NCBI GenBank assembly: GCA_910588005.1
Contig: CAJUQM010000040.1
Location: forward strand, 1 to 22,686
Reading direction: 5' to 3'
Length of the DNA stretch: 22,686 nucleotides
From: an uncultured Oscillibacter sp.
Lineage (GTDB): Bacteria; Bacillota; Clostridia; Oscillospirales; Oscillospiraceae
This document shows, piece after piece, positions 14,578 to 22,493 of this stretch (position 1 is its first letter; each line of letters begins with the position of its first letter). The notes under the pieces were generated by a model. The model made no database searches. It had not been told where the DNA came from and saw nothing but the letters and a program-made list of their open reading frames with translations. The translations under genes and the position numbers were made by a program.

Positions 14578-15965
14578 GCCTCTGCCTCCTTTTCTTCAAG
14601 CCTCCGGTTAAATTCCAGAAGCTCTTTGAGGTGTCTATCCAAAAACGCGGTGGTACAGCCGCCCCGGACAAAAACAGGATGATACAAGATCTCGTAGGAC
14701 AGCTCCGCGTTGGTGGGAAACCCCTCCAGGGTGAATTCCTCCAGGCACCGGCGCATCCTGCGGATGGCCTCCAGCCGGGTGGGCGCATGAACCAGAAGCT
14801 TCGCCGCCAGGGAGTCGTAATAGGGCGGCAGGCCGCAGCCGCTGTATAGGCAGGAATCCACCCGCACCCCCGGCCCGCCGGGAAAATGCAAAAACTCCAC
14901 CTTCCCGGGGCAAGGCTGAAAGTCCCGAGAGGGGTCCTCCGCATTGACACGGCACTCTATGGCATGACCCTCCATCCGGACATCCTCCTGTGAGATGGCC
15001 AGCGGCAGCCCGGAGGCAATCCGCAGCTGCTGGCGCACCAAGTCCACGCCGGTGACCAATTCCGTAACGCCGTGCTCCACCTGAATGCGGGTGTTCATCT
15101 CCATGAAATAGAAGTGCTTCCCCTCGCCATCCAGCAGGAACTCCACTGTGCCCGCTCCCTCGTACCCGACAGCCCGGGCCGCCCGCACGGCGGCCTGGCC
15201 CATCTCCGACCGCAGCGAATGCGTCAGGCACCGGGCGGGGGCCTCCTCGATCAATTTCTGGTTGCGGCGCTGAACAGAACAGTCCCTGTCCCCCAGGTGG
15301 ATCACATTTCCCCGGCGGTCCGCCAAGATCTGGAACTCGATATGCCGGGGACCCAGCACCAGCTTCTCCAGATACATCTCGTCGCTGTCAAAACAGTTCC
15401 GGGCCTCCGCCTGCGCTCCGGCAAAAGCGGCAGCCAAATCCTCCGGACCATCGCAGCGGCGAATGCCCCGACCTCCGCCTCCGGCGCTGGCTTTCAGCAA
15501 GACAGGATACCCCACCTGCTCCGCGGCCAGGCGCGCCTCCTCCACAGAACTCACCGGTCCGTCGGACCCCGGCGTCACAGGGACGCCCGCCTGACGCATA
15601 ATGCTGCGGGCGGCGGACTTAGAACCGGCCTTCCGAATGGCATCTCCAGAAGGACCGATAAAAGTCAGCCCCGCCTCAGCGCAGGCGTCAGCGAAAGCTG
15701 CGCTCTCGGAGAAAAATCCGTAACCAGGGTGAACGCCGTCGCAATTTGTGGCCTTGGCCACGGTCAGCAGGGCCTTTTGATTTAAATAGCTGTCCGCCGC
15801 ACGGGCAGAACCAACACACACCGCCTGTGTGGCCAGCTGTACATGGAGGGCCTCCCTATCCGCCTCGGAGTAAACGGCCACAGTTTCGATCCCCATCTCC
15901 CGGCAGGCCCGCAGAATCCGCAGGGCGATCTCGCCCCGGTTGGCAATCAATACACGTTTCAGCAT
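14574..15965 (-). CDS. accC: Acetyl-CoA carboxylase, biotin carboxylase subunit
   Basis: 463 residues, full length. It carboxylates biotin on AccB using ATP and bicarbonate. The N-terminal domain begins LKRVLIANRGEIALRI; the ATP-grasp region has the glycine loop KASAGGGGRGIR, GDRDCSVQRRNQKLIEEAP, and the metal/catalytic stretch MEMNTRIQVEH. The residue after that His is Gly (HGVTE) where most biotin carboxylases have Pro (HPVTE). The ATG at 15965 overlaps accB by 7 bases and has no clear ribosome binding site, so it is probably translated by coupling. Confidence 0.97.
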   Translation of the reverse strand: MLKRVLIANRGEIALRILRACREMGIETVAVYSEADREALHVQLATQAVCVGSARAADSYLNQKALLTVAKATNCDGVHPGYGFFSESAAFADACAEAGLTFIGPSGDAIRKAGSKSAARSIMRQAGVPVTPGSDGPVSSVEEARLAAEQVGYPVLLKASAGGGGRGIRRCDGPEDLAAAFAGAQAEARNCFDSDEMYLEKLVLGPRHIEFQILADRRGNVIHLGDRDCSVQRRNQKLIEEAPARCLTHSLRSEMGQAAVRAARAVGYEGAGTVEFLLDGEGKHFYFMEMNTRIQVEHGVTELVTGVDLVRQQLRIASGLPLAISQEDVRMEGHAIECRVNAEDPSRDFQPCPGKVEFLHFPGGPGVRVDSCLYSGCGLPPYYDSLAAKLLVHAPTRLEAIRRMRRCLEEFTLEGFPTNAELSYEILYHPVFVRGGCTTAFLDRHLKELLEFNRRLEEKEAEA

Positions 15966-16369
15966 GGCCGGTAGCGGAACAGTGGCTCGCCGAAGGCCGC
16001 CAGCTCTCCGTTGGCCTTCACCACCTCTTCAATCACGCAGTCGCACGGAGCGGATATCTCGCTCATCATCTTCATGGCCTCAATGAGACACACAGTCTGT
16101 CCCTTCGCCACCCGGTCGCCCACTGCCACGAAGGGCGGGTGGTCCGGCGCAGAGGACGCATAAAATGTCCCCACCAGCGGAGCAGAAATAACATCTCCCC
16201 CTCTCTGGACCGGCGGCATGCAGGGGGCCGCGTCCCCACCGGGCGCCGGAGCGGCCTGCGCTCCGCCCCGAGTCAGTTCTATAGTAAAATCCTGCATGGA
16301 CAGCCGCATCGTCTGGGCGCTACTGCGGTCAAAGCAGGCAATCAGATCAAAAATTTCCTGGTTGGTCAT
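15959..16369 (-). CDS. accB: Biotin carboxyl carrier protein AccB
   Basis: 136 residues. It carries the biotin that shuttles the carboxyl group between AccC and AccA/AccD. Biotinylation site Lys100 lies in IEAMKMMSEI, within the C-terminal lipoyl-like domain (SAPLVGTFYASSAPDHPPFVAVGDRV onward). The linker around 35-58 is Ala/Pro/Gly-rich, as is usual. ATG 16369 follows GAGAGG. A strong hairpin lies between it and acpP. Confidence 0.96.
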   Translation of the reverse strand: MTNQEIFDLIACFDRSSAQTMRLSMQDFTIELTRGGAQAAPAPGGDAAPCMPPVQRGGDVISAPLVGTFYASSAPDHPPFVAVGDRVAKGQTVCLIEAMKMMSEISAPCDCVIEEVVKANGELAAFGEPLFRYRPC

Positions 16370-16397
16370 AATCGTTCCTCTCGGTTCAGGATTTGAC

Positions 16398-16427
16398 CCG
16401 GCGGGAAAGAATTCTCTCCCCCGCCGG
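16398..16427 (-). other. GC-rich hairpin between acpP and accB
   Basis: Perfect 8-bp arms CCGGCGGG (16398-16405) and CCCGCCGG (16420-16427) flank 14 bases that can pair further around GAATTC. No T-run follows on the minus strand, so it looks like an mRNA stabiliser or partial attenuator that would favour acpP over the downstream genes. Confidence 0.6.
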
Positions 16428-16433
16428 ATGAGG

Positions 16434-16658
16434 TCAGCAGTGGGTCTTCAGATAATTCAGAATGTCCCCCACGGTCTTGAGATTGGCCGCGTCCGCATCG
16501 TCGATAGAAATTCCCGTAGACTCCTCCAGGGCCATCACCAGCTCCACAGAGGCCAGGGAATCCGCTCCCAGCTGTTCCAAGGTGGCCTGCTCCGTCACCT
16601 GTTCCGCGTCGCAGCCCAGGGTCTCCACAATTACGTCGCGTACTTTCTCGAATTCCAT
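16434..16658 (-). CDS. acpP: Acyl carrier protein AcpP
   Basis: 74 residues, strongly acidic. The phosphopantetheine attachment Ser34 is in the motif GADSLASVELVMALEE. It is the first gene of the fatty acid operon and carries the growing chain for all the fab enzymes encoded downstream. ATG 16658 follows AAGGAG with 6-7 base spacing. The leader between promoter and start is about 65 bases and contains the AT-rich operator-like repeats. Confidence 0.96.
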   Translation of the reverse strand: MEFEKVRDVIVETLGCDAEQVTEQATLEQLGADSLASVELVMALEESTGISIDDADAANLKTVGDILNYLKTHC

Positions 16659-16687
16659 ATGTCTGCTCCTTGCATTCTAAAAATTCT

Positions 16688-16722
16688 ATTATTTTAATTA
16701 AATTATTTTAACTAAAATAATT
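16688..16722. promoter_or_regulatory. Candidate MarR operator of the fatty acid operon
   Basis: A perfect 22-bp palindrome (10-base arms AATTATTTTA / TAAAATAATT, two-base centre, 16701-16722) begins at the predicted transcription start. Another copy of its half site ATTATTTTA lies 14 bases away (16688-16696). Size, symmetry and position fit a MarR dimer that blocks the promoter. The expected binder is the marR product at the end of the same operon (inference). Confidence 0.72.
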
Positions 16723-16728
16723 GAATTT

Positions 16729-16757
16729 ATTTTACAGACCAGTCTCTCAATTGTCAA
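16729..16757 (-). promoter_or_regulatory. Main promoter of the fatty acid synthesis operon
   Basis: Minus strand TTGACA (16752-16757), 17 bases, TAAAAT (16729-16734). The predicted start is near 16722, immediately at the edge of the palindrome. It is the only strong promoter seen upstream of acpP. Confidence 0.85.
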
Positions 16758-16871
16758 GCAGATTCTCAGCCAAGGACACACATCGGTCATTCCTACAAAA
16801 TCGCATGGCATGACGGCAAAAATTTTAGAGAAATTGCCAGCACGGCAGCCCCGTCATTAAATGCGGAAAGC

Positions 16872-16899
16872 CCCGGAAATCCAAATTTGGATTTCCGGG
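16872..16899 (-). terminator. 28-bp palindrome ending the transporter operon
   Basis: Perfect 14-base arms (CCCGGAAATCCAAA and its complement) with no loop, extendable by three more pairs after one mismatch. It lies about 95 bases after the DUF169 stop and between two operons. The following T content (CTTTCC) is low, so it may be a weak terminator or an RNA end-protecting hairpin. Confidence 0.55.
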
Positions 16900-16994
16900 A
16901 CTTCTCATGCCGGCTACCAGCACGCACCGGCTCCCTGCCGGGAGCAGCTTCACGGCAAAGCCGTACCTGCCGCAGCCAGCCAAACGCCGGTGTT

Positions 16995-17843
16995 CTAAAA
17001 CTCCAGATAGCTCTTGGGCAATCCGTCGATCATATCCGTCGTCAGAGAATACGGCGCGATGGGATACCGCAGCCCGCTTTTAAAGAGAGCTTCGACGCCG
17101 TCAATGGCGCGCAGCAAATCCTTTTCCTTCATGGAGATCACCAGCTCGTCATCTTTCATCCCTCCGAACTTCCTGTCCGCAAAACTGGGAATGGAGACCT
17201 TTGGTTTTCCCGTTAAAATAGTGCTGACCCAGGAGTCTGAACAGGTGGATTCACCCACAAAGGTAAACTCCAGCTTCTCATAGCCAAAATACTGCCACCC
17301 GGCCAGCAGCATAAATGCCTGGGCGGAATCCGCGTAGACTATGCAGGCATCCACATCATGAAGCCGCCCGCTGACCAGCGGACTGGCCACAAAACCGGCA
17401 TACTTTGGCGGCAGGCAGCTCAGCGCCTCATGGTGGGCCTTGGAATCGCACATATTCTCGTAATACACCTTATTAAAGATCTTCCCTGAGCGCCACTTCT
17501 CATCTCTTTCGAACATCCCATGAATGCCCCGGCAGTAATTGATATGGACTGTCTCCGCTAAACACGCCGCCGTCCAATTGAACTGGACCGCCTGTGAGAT
17601 TGTGGTGCAGGGCGCGATATGGCGTGTGGGAATACGTACCTTTGGAATCTTACAGATCTCCTCTTTTGTCTCAAAATACTTCACACCTACAGGTGTCTGC
17701 TTAACCCGGAGATAGCGGACCAACCGCTCCACGGCTCCAGTCCAATCAACGGTCTGCACCGCTTTATCCGGCTCTCCGGCGTTTCCGCCGCAGACCGGCA
17801 TATTCCGGTCCTTTTCCACCCCAACATCAGGCATATTTCTCAT
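16995..17843 (-). CDS. DUF169 family protein
   Basis: 282 residues, soluble. It appears to belong to the DUF169 (COG2043) family: early KQTPVGVKYFETKEEI, a cysteine-containing middle (HIAPCTTISQAVQFNWTAAC, then INYCRG), YENMCDSKAHHEALSCLPPKYAGFVASPL, and late SDSWVSTILTGKPKVSIPSFADRKF. The function of the family is not established. The repeated conserved Cys residues would allow metal or Fe-S binding, but this is a guess. ATG 17843 has GAAGG upstream; an ATG three codons on (17834) is equally possible. It follows the LarA-like gene by 27 bases and is the last gene of the transporter operon. Confidence 0.72.
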   Translation of the reverse strand: MRNMPDVGVEKDRNMPVCGGNAGEPDKAVQTVDWTGAVERLVRYLRVKQTPVGVKYFETKEEICKIPKVRIPTRHIAPCTTISQAVQFNWTAACLAETVHINYCRGIHGMFERDEKWRSGKIFNKVYYENMCDSKAHHEALSCLPPKYAGFVASPLVSGRLHDVDACIVYADSAQAFMLLAGWQYFGYEKLEFTFVGESTCSDSWVSTILTGKPKVSIPSFADRKFGGMKDDELVISMKEKDLLRAIDGVEALFKSGLRYPIAPYSLTTDMIDGLPKSYLEF

Positions 17844-17870
17844 TCCTTTCCTTCGCCGCTGTCCGGCTTC

Positions 17871-19172
17871 TCAATCCCCGTCCAAAAGAAATCCATCGCT
17901 GTCAAACCGCATCTCCCGGGGACCGCTTAAGATCTGGATGTCATCCCGGCTTCTCAGCTCCTCCGCCAAAGACTCCGACACGGAAAATTCGGACACCTCA
18001 AGGGTGTTTTTAATCCGTACCACCCTGGCATGGTCAAAGTCGATTCCGTTGCAGGTCCGGATAGCCAATCTCAGCGCATCCCGGTCGTTTTCCGCGTACA
18101 TCGGTATCGCGCCTGCCTGAATTACAGTGGCTGTGACCGCATTGGCCCACACGGCCGAAAAGTCGATGGAGTTTAGGCACCTTCTGGTCGTAATATCTGC
18201 CAGGGAGATCCCTATTCCGACGTGATGGGTCTCCTCCGTCAGTCCGCGGACAAACAGCTTTTTCAGCCGAAGAACACCGGAGAGATTGCGGGAGAAATTC
18301 CTCCCCACAATATTGGGGTCCAAACCGGCACCGCTGATATTTTTTCCAATCTCATCGACCACCAGTACGTCGATATCGTCAAATTTAAACTTCCCCATCC
18401 GGTCCTTGGCGATATTCAGCAATACGGGTTCCCGTTCCATCAGCCGGTCCGCGGGAACGACCTCCAGTAAGCAGAGATCGTCATAGGCGTTTTGTACCGC
18501 CGCAATGCCGAAGAGAACCGGAAGGGTTCTCAGATACACCTCCGCCACCTTTGGAATCCGCTCCGGGAAGGTGTCCATTCCCATCATGTGGAACATAGAC
18601 GCTCCTTTGTGGTTTCCAAGGCCGATCGCCATCATTTTGGCCAGACCGCTCTCATAGGGACCTTTAAAATCCGTGTGGGGTTTGACCTTATTGAGCAGCA
18701 CCAGCCCGTCGGCCTGAGCTGCAAAGCGGTCGCAGTACACCGGCGTACCGTCATCCAGGGTTCCCAATTGCACCACTTCCATAGTGGGCAAAACCGGAAC
18801 GCCCACGGCCTCCTCCGTAACCCCGTAGCTGTTGACAATCTCCAGCTGTCCCTCCGCCGAGGCGCCGCCGTGGCTGCCCATTGCCGGAACGATAAAGGGC
18901 TGTGCCCCTTGGGCCTTTAACCAATCCACAGTAGTCCGGACAAGCTGCGCAAGGTGCGGAATTCCCCGGCTGCCCACGGTAACCGCCACCCGTTTTCCCG
19001 TCAGATCTCCGCAAAGCCTCCCTTTGCGCTCCAGCTCCTCCTCCAGTACCCTCTGCGGCTCCTGTATAAAGGAGGCGTCAAAGAACTGCCGCACCTGCAC
19101 CATGCGGGGAAGGTGCACCTGCTCCATGCCCTCTGTCTTTATCTCAACAGGAGGGAAAAAAATTGATCCCAT
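17871..19172 (-). CDS. LarA-like (DUF2088) protein, possible nickel-pincer racemase relative
   Basis: 433 residues. The N-terminal half resembles LarA, the nickel-pincer lactate racemase: VAVTVGSRGIPHLAQLVRTTVDWLKAQGAQPFIVPAMGSHGG, with GSHGG at the place of LarA's catalytic His in GTH. Further on, NKVKPHTDFKGPYESGLAKM resembles the LarA stretch PHxxAGFSGGxK that carries the cofactor-binding Lys, but is about three residues longer, so the Lys assignment is tentative. The C-terminal half is less familiar. No larB, larC or larE cofactor genes are in the window. Start ATG 19172 uses GAAAGG; the gene follows tctA by 39 bases, which suggests that its substrate is the acid carried by the transporter. 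Enzymatic activity is inferred. Confidence 0.7.
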   Translation of the reverse strand: MGSIFFPPVEIKTEGMEQVHLPRMVQVRQFFDASFIQEPQRVLEEELERKGRLCGDLTGKRVAVTVGSRGIPHLAQLVRTTVDWLKAQGAQPFIVPAMGSHGGASAEGQLEIVNSYGVTEEAVGVPVLPTMEVVQLGTLDDGTPVYCDRFAAQADGLVLLNKVKPHTDFKGPYESGLAKMMAIGLGNHKGASMFHMMGMDTFPERIPKVAEVYLRTLPVLFGIAAVQNAYDDLCLLEVVPADRLMEREPVLLNIAKDRMGKFKFDDIDVLVVDEIGKNISGAGLDPNIVGRNFSRNLSGVLRLKKLFVRGLTEETHHVGIGISLADITTRRCLNSIDFSAVWANAVTATVIQAGAIPMYAENDRDALRLAIRTCNGIDFDHARVVRIKNTLEVSEFSVSESLAEELRSRDDIQILSGPREMRFDSDGFLLDGD

Positions 19173-19211
19173 ATCTTGCTGCCTTTCATTAAGAATCCCA
19201 CGGCGGGCCGG

Positions 19212-20714
19212 TCAGCCCTTCCCCTTTTCACGCATCTTCCGGATCAGCGGCCACACCAGAACCAGCACAAGGCAGATCACCAGAATGGCAGAGATCGGGC
19301 GGGTAAAGAAGGGCAGGAAGCTGTACTTGCCCGAGAGAACACCGCGGCGGAAATTGGTATCCGCCATGGAACCCAGGATAATACCCAGGGCCATCGGAGC
19401 GGAGGGAATGTTCAATTTGCGCAGGAAATAGCCCAGGAATCCAAACGCCACCATCACCTTGATATCAAAGGCACGAACATTGATCGCGTAGGACCCCACC
19501 ACCGTGAATACCACCACGATGGACATGATAACGCCCGTATTCGCCTTCAGGACCTTGGCAATAATGGGAGTCAGGGCAATGCCCTCGAACCACATCACCA
19601 CATTTACAATCAGCAGAGCGCCACAGACGAAATAGACAAAGTCAGGACTTTCAAAAAAGAAGGTGGGACCCGGCCGGTAGCCGTGAAGCTGAATCGCTCC
19701 CAGAATGATGGCCGAGACAGAACAACCGGGGATTCCCAGCGTGAGCAGGGGGATGAACACGCCGCTGGTGGCCGCGTTGTTGGCCGTTTCGGAGGCGATC
19801 ACACCTTCGTAGCTCCCATGTCCAAACAGCTCCTTCTTCTTGCTGGACCGCTTGGCAGAGTCATAGGACACCCAGGAGGCAATATCCGGACCCACGCCGG
19901 GCAGAGCGCCGATCAGCGTTCCGATCACACTGGAGGTGAGAAACAGTCGGAAGTTCTGCTTGAGCATCACAAAACTCTCCTTCACCTCTCTGATCAGGTC
20001 ATGGAAGCTCTCCTTTTTCTCTGCGCCTTGGATCAGATGGGAGTCCGGGTCGGCAATTGAACAAAAGACCTCCGCAAGGCCAAAGAGTCCGATCATCGCC
20101 GGCACCAGATTGATCCCCGCCAGAAGATTTGTGGAATGGAAGGTGAATCGCAGAGCGCCGTGGAGCGGGTCCATCCCCACGGTGGAGAAAAACAGCCCCA
20201 TCAAGCCGGCGATAAACCCTTTGTAAGGCTTTGCGCCCGCGATATTTCCGGAGATCAGGATCCCAAACATGGCCAGCCAGAAGTATTCCCAGCTGCCGAA
20301 TTTCAGAGCGAAGCGGGCAATAGCATTTGTGGCGCAGGCCAGAAAGACCAGTCCCACCAGCGCGCCGAAGGCGGAAAACGTGGTGGCCACAATACCCGTT
20401 TTTGAACCCTCGCCCCGCTGTGTCAGGGGAAAGCCCTCCAGCGCTGTGGCCGCGGAGGAGGGGGTCCCCGGGACGTTTAGAAGAATCGCGGAGCGGGAAC
20501 CGCCGTAGATTCCGCCCAGGTACAGCGCAATCAGGATCGCCAGCGCATTCCGCGCTTCCATTCCGTAGGTCAGAGATACCATCAGGGATACCGCCATGGT
20601 GGCCGTGAGTCCCGGAAGGGCGCCGATCACGATGCCCGCAAATGTGCCGATCAATATAAATAAAATGGTATCAACATTGAAAAGGGATGACAAATTGATA
20701 ATATCTGCACTCAT
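19212..20714 (-). CDS. tctA: Tripartite tricarboxylate transporter large membrane subunit TctA
   Basis: 500 residues, with about 11-12 transmembrane segments. It is the main permease of the TTT system, which takes up carboxylates with ion symport using the binding protein TctC. Family marks: GTFAGIVIGALPGLTATMAVSLMVSLTYGM near the N-terminus, YGGSRSAILLNVPGTPSSAATALEGFPL, and the second repeat GTLIGALPGVGPDIASWVSYDSAKR. ATG 20714 follows AAGGAGG, 10 bases after tctB. The carried acid cannot be deduced from sequence. Confidence 0.95.
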   Translation of the reverse strand: MSADIINLSSLFNVDTILFILIGTFAGIVIGALPGLTATMAVSLMVSLTYGMEARNALAILIALYLGGIYGGSRSAILLNVPGTPSSAATALEGFPLTQRGEGSKTGIVATTFSAFGALVGLVFLACATNAIARFALKFGSWEYFWLAMFGILISGNIAGAKPYKGFIAGLMGLFFSTVGMDPLHGALRFTFHSTNLLAGINLVPAMIGLFGLAEVFCSIADPDSHLIQGAEKKESFHDLIREVKESFVMLKQNFRLFLTSSVIGTLIGALPGVGPDIASWVSYDSAKRSSKKKELFGHGSYEGVIASETANNAATSGVFIPLLTLGIPGCSVSAIILGAIQLHGYRPGPTFFFESPDFVYFVCGALLIVNVVMWFEGIALTPIIAKVLKANTGVIMSIVVVFTVVGSYAINVRAFDIKVMVAFGFLGYFLRKLNIPSAPMALGIILGSMADTNFRRGVLSGKYSFLPFFTRPISAILVICLVLVLVWPLIRKMREKGKG

Positions 20715-20724
20715 GAGGACCTCC

Positions 20725-21231
20725 TTACCGCGGCATGGGGAGCATCAGCATATTGTTCATGGCAAAGAATACCAGCCCCGTGGTAACCACGCTGACCAGT
20801 ATGGTCTTTGGCCAGCTCAAATCGCCGAACAGCTTGATGGACACAATTAAATACACCGATGTGGCCGCCGGAAATCCATAGACCGGATGAACCATACCGC
20901 CCAGGGGAATCATCGCAAATACATACAGCAAAACCAGCAAAACAATTATCAGCAGCCGCCGGAACTGCTGCTTTGTCCCAAACAGATATGTCAGCAGGGG
21001 CGGTCCCTCTGCGTCCGTCCCCTCCCGGAGAATCTGTATATTATTGATAATCCAAACCAGGTTGAGGATTATCAGAATTACACAGAGCAGGAGAGGGAAC
21101 GAACCGCCGCCGGTGATAAACTTCATATTATTCGGGTATGGAATTCCCAGGGACAGCGCCAGCATAATCCCCCACAGAAGGATAGATGCCCCCGCTATGA
21201 CCGTTTCAAATATGACAATGGATTTTCTCAT
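20725..21231 (-). CDS. tctB: Tripartite tricarboxylate transporter small membrane subunit TctB
   Basis: 168 residues with four or five hydrophobic segments (IFETVIAGASILLWGIMLAL, FPLLLCVILIILNLVWII, RRLLIIVLLVLLYVFAMI, FPAATSVYLIVSIKLF, ILVSVVTTGLVFFAM). Size, layout and position between tctC and tctA identify the poorly conserved TctB (DUF1468). Start ATG 21231 follows AAGGAG; an upstream in-frame start at 21276 lies in the long hairpin and is unlikely. Confidence 0.88.
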   Translation of the reverse strand: MRKSIVIFETVIAGASILLWGIMLALSLGIPYPNNMKFITGGGSFPLLLCVILIILNLVWIINNIQILREGTDAEGPPLLTYLFGTKQQFRRLLIIVLLVLLYVFAMIPLGGMVHPVYGFPAATSVYLIVSIKLFGDLSWPKTILVSVVTTGLVFFAMNNMLMLPMPR

Positions 21232-21274
21232 AATGCGTCTCCTTAAAAGCGTACTGCAAGCCGGTTCTTCCGCC

Positions 21275-21310
21275 ACTCCCGCGCCGCGGGATTTTCCGCG
21301 GCGCGGGAGT
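21275..21310 (-). other. 15-bp GC-rich stem-loop between tctC and tctB
   Basis: Perfect arms ACTCCCGCGCCGCGG (21275-21289) and its complement (21296-21310) with a 6-base loop. There is no T-run. A smaller hairpin CGTCC/GGACG lies at 21349-21362, right behind the tctC stop. Such stems protect the 3' end of binding-protein mRNA in other transport operons. Confidence 0.75.
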
Positions 21311-21369
21311 CCGTCTCTATCAAAAAACCGCTGGCAGTCCGGCCCCTCCGTCCCTTCGGACGCCGGGTA

Positions 21370-22440
21370 TCAATAGTGTTCGATGCCCTTTTCGGCGGGA
21401 TTGCGCTGGCCGATGCCCAAGTCCCACAGCAAAGAGGCATTCAGAGATTCGCGCTGCGCCACATAGGCCTCCGCATCCTTGCCCACGGTCCCCAGGGGAA
21501 CGAAGTGGCTGCTCTCCAAATAGCTCTGGAAATTCTCCTCCTCCCAGGCATAGGCAAAGGCCTCGCAGAGCTTGTCCACAATCTCCTGGGGAACATCATT
21601 GGGCGCCGCCATGCCGACAAAGCCGCCATAGGGCAGGAATTCCTTTAACTCGGGACAGACATTTGCAATAGAGGGGATCATGCCGTAACCTTCAATTTCA
21701 ATGTCTTCGGCAGTAAAGCAGCCCAGCGCCTTCAGCTCTCCGCCCTGCAGCAGCTCGATTACCTCGGGAACGCCGCAGGAACCCACGTCAACCTCGCCCT
21801 TCATGGCGGCGATGCCCGCGTTTTTGCCGCTGCCCTCCGCAATATACTCCGGGGAGGTTCCCTCCACGCTGTCCACAAAGAGACCCATGGTCAGCGTCCA
21901 GGCGCAGCCGCCGCCGCAGACGCCCACCGTCAGCTGCTCACTCTTAAGCGCAGCCGCCAGATCCTCCAGTGTGTTGAGCTTGGAATCCGGATGAACCACC
22001 AGGATGCCGGGAACTGCCGCGGCGATTCCCACATAGGAGAAATCACGGTAGGTGATGTCGCTCTGGTTCATTGTCCAGATGTTGGCAATCTCCGTGGCCT
22101 GGAACACCAGTGTATATCCGTCCGGATCGGCATCCAAAACAAACTGATTACCGATGGCCGTGCTTCCGCCGGACATGTTCTGCACAGCGATCGTGGTTCC
22201 CAGATACTCCTCCATCTTGGGCTGCATGGCACGGGCAATCAAATCCGTCGCACCGCCCGCGTCAAAGGGAACTACCAAAGTGATGGAACGCGTGGGATAA
22301 TCGGTGCCGCCGGCCTGCGCGCCGCTTCCGCCAGCGGGAGGCGTTGTGGTGGACGCGGAGGGCTTATCGCCGCCGCAGCCTGCTAAGGACAGGATCATTG
22401 CCACCGCCAGGATCACGCCAAGAAACCTCTTCTTTTTCAT
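21370..22440 (-). CDS. tctC: Tripartite tricarboxylate transporter solute-binding lipoprotein TctC
   Basis: 356 residues. A lipoprotein signal peptide ends in LAGC with the lipidated Cys22, then a Ser/Thr/Pro/Gly linker to about residue 47. The mature domain is a TctC/Bug-type binding protein: YPTRSITLVVPFDAGGATDLIARAMQPKMEEYLGTTIAVQNMSGGST, then GNQFVLDADPDGYTLVF. The GGATD loop typically contacts the ligand carboxylate. It would deliver a carboxylic acid to TctAB. ATG 22440 follows TAGGAGG. The gene lies 53 bases behind nifJ with no terminator between them. Confidence 0.95.
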   Translation of the reverse strand: MKKKRFLGVILAVAMILSLAGCGGDKPSASTTTPPAGGSGAQAGGTDYPTRSITLVVPFDAGGATDLIARAMQPKMEEYLGTTIAVQNMSGGSTAIGNQFVLDADPDGYTLVFQATEIANIWTMNQSDITYRDFSYVGIAAAVPGILVVHPDSKLNTLEDLAAALKSEQLTVGVCGGGCAWTLTMGLFVDSVEGTSPEYIAEGSGKNAGIAAMKGEVDVGSCGVPEVIELLQGGELKALGCFTAEDIEIEGYGMIPSIANVCPELKEFLPYGGFVGMAAPNDVPQEIVDKLCEAFAYAWEEENFQSYLESSHFVPLGTVGKDAEAYVAQRESLNASLLWDLGIGQRNPAEKGIEHY

Positions 22441-22493
22441 GTTCGTTCCTCCTATATCTCATTTTCTATTTCAAAGCCGTGGAATACGGAAAC

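Larger units (their letters stand above)
16659..16994. other. Intergenic region between DUF169 gene and acpP
   Basis: 336 bases without a gene. From the acpP side it holds the operator, the promoter, an open stretch, a 28-bp palindrome (16872-16899), then two small perfect hairpins: GCTCCC/GGGAGC (16930-16945) and ACGGC/GCCGT (16952-16964). An outer pair ATGACGG/CCGTCAT may close 16811-16859. I see no riboswitch that I can name. Confidence 0.6.

Noticed and set aside
16758..16870. Possible riboswitch or RNA gene upstream of the acpP promoter
   Set aside because: Only one loose outer pairing was found, it lies upstream of the promoter rather than in the leader, and no known riboswitch core could be recognised.
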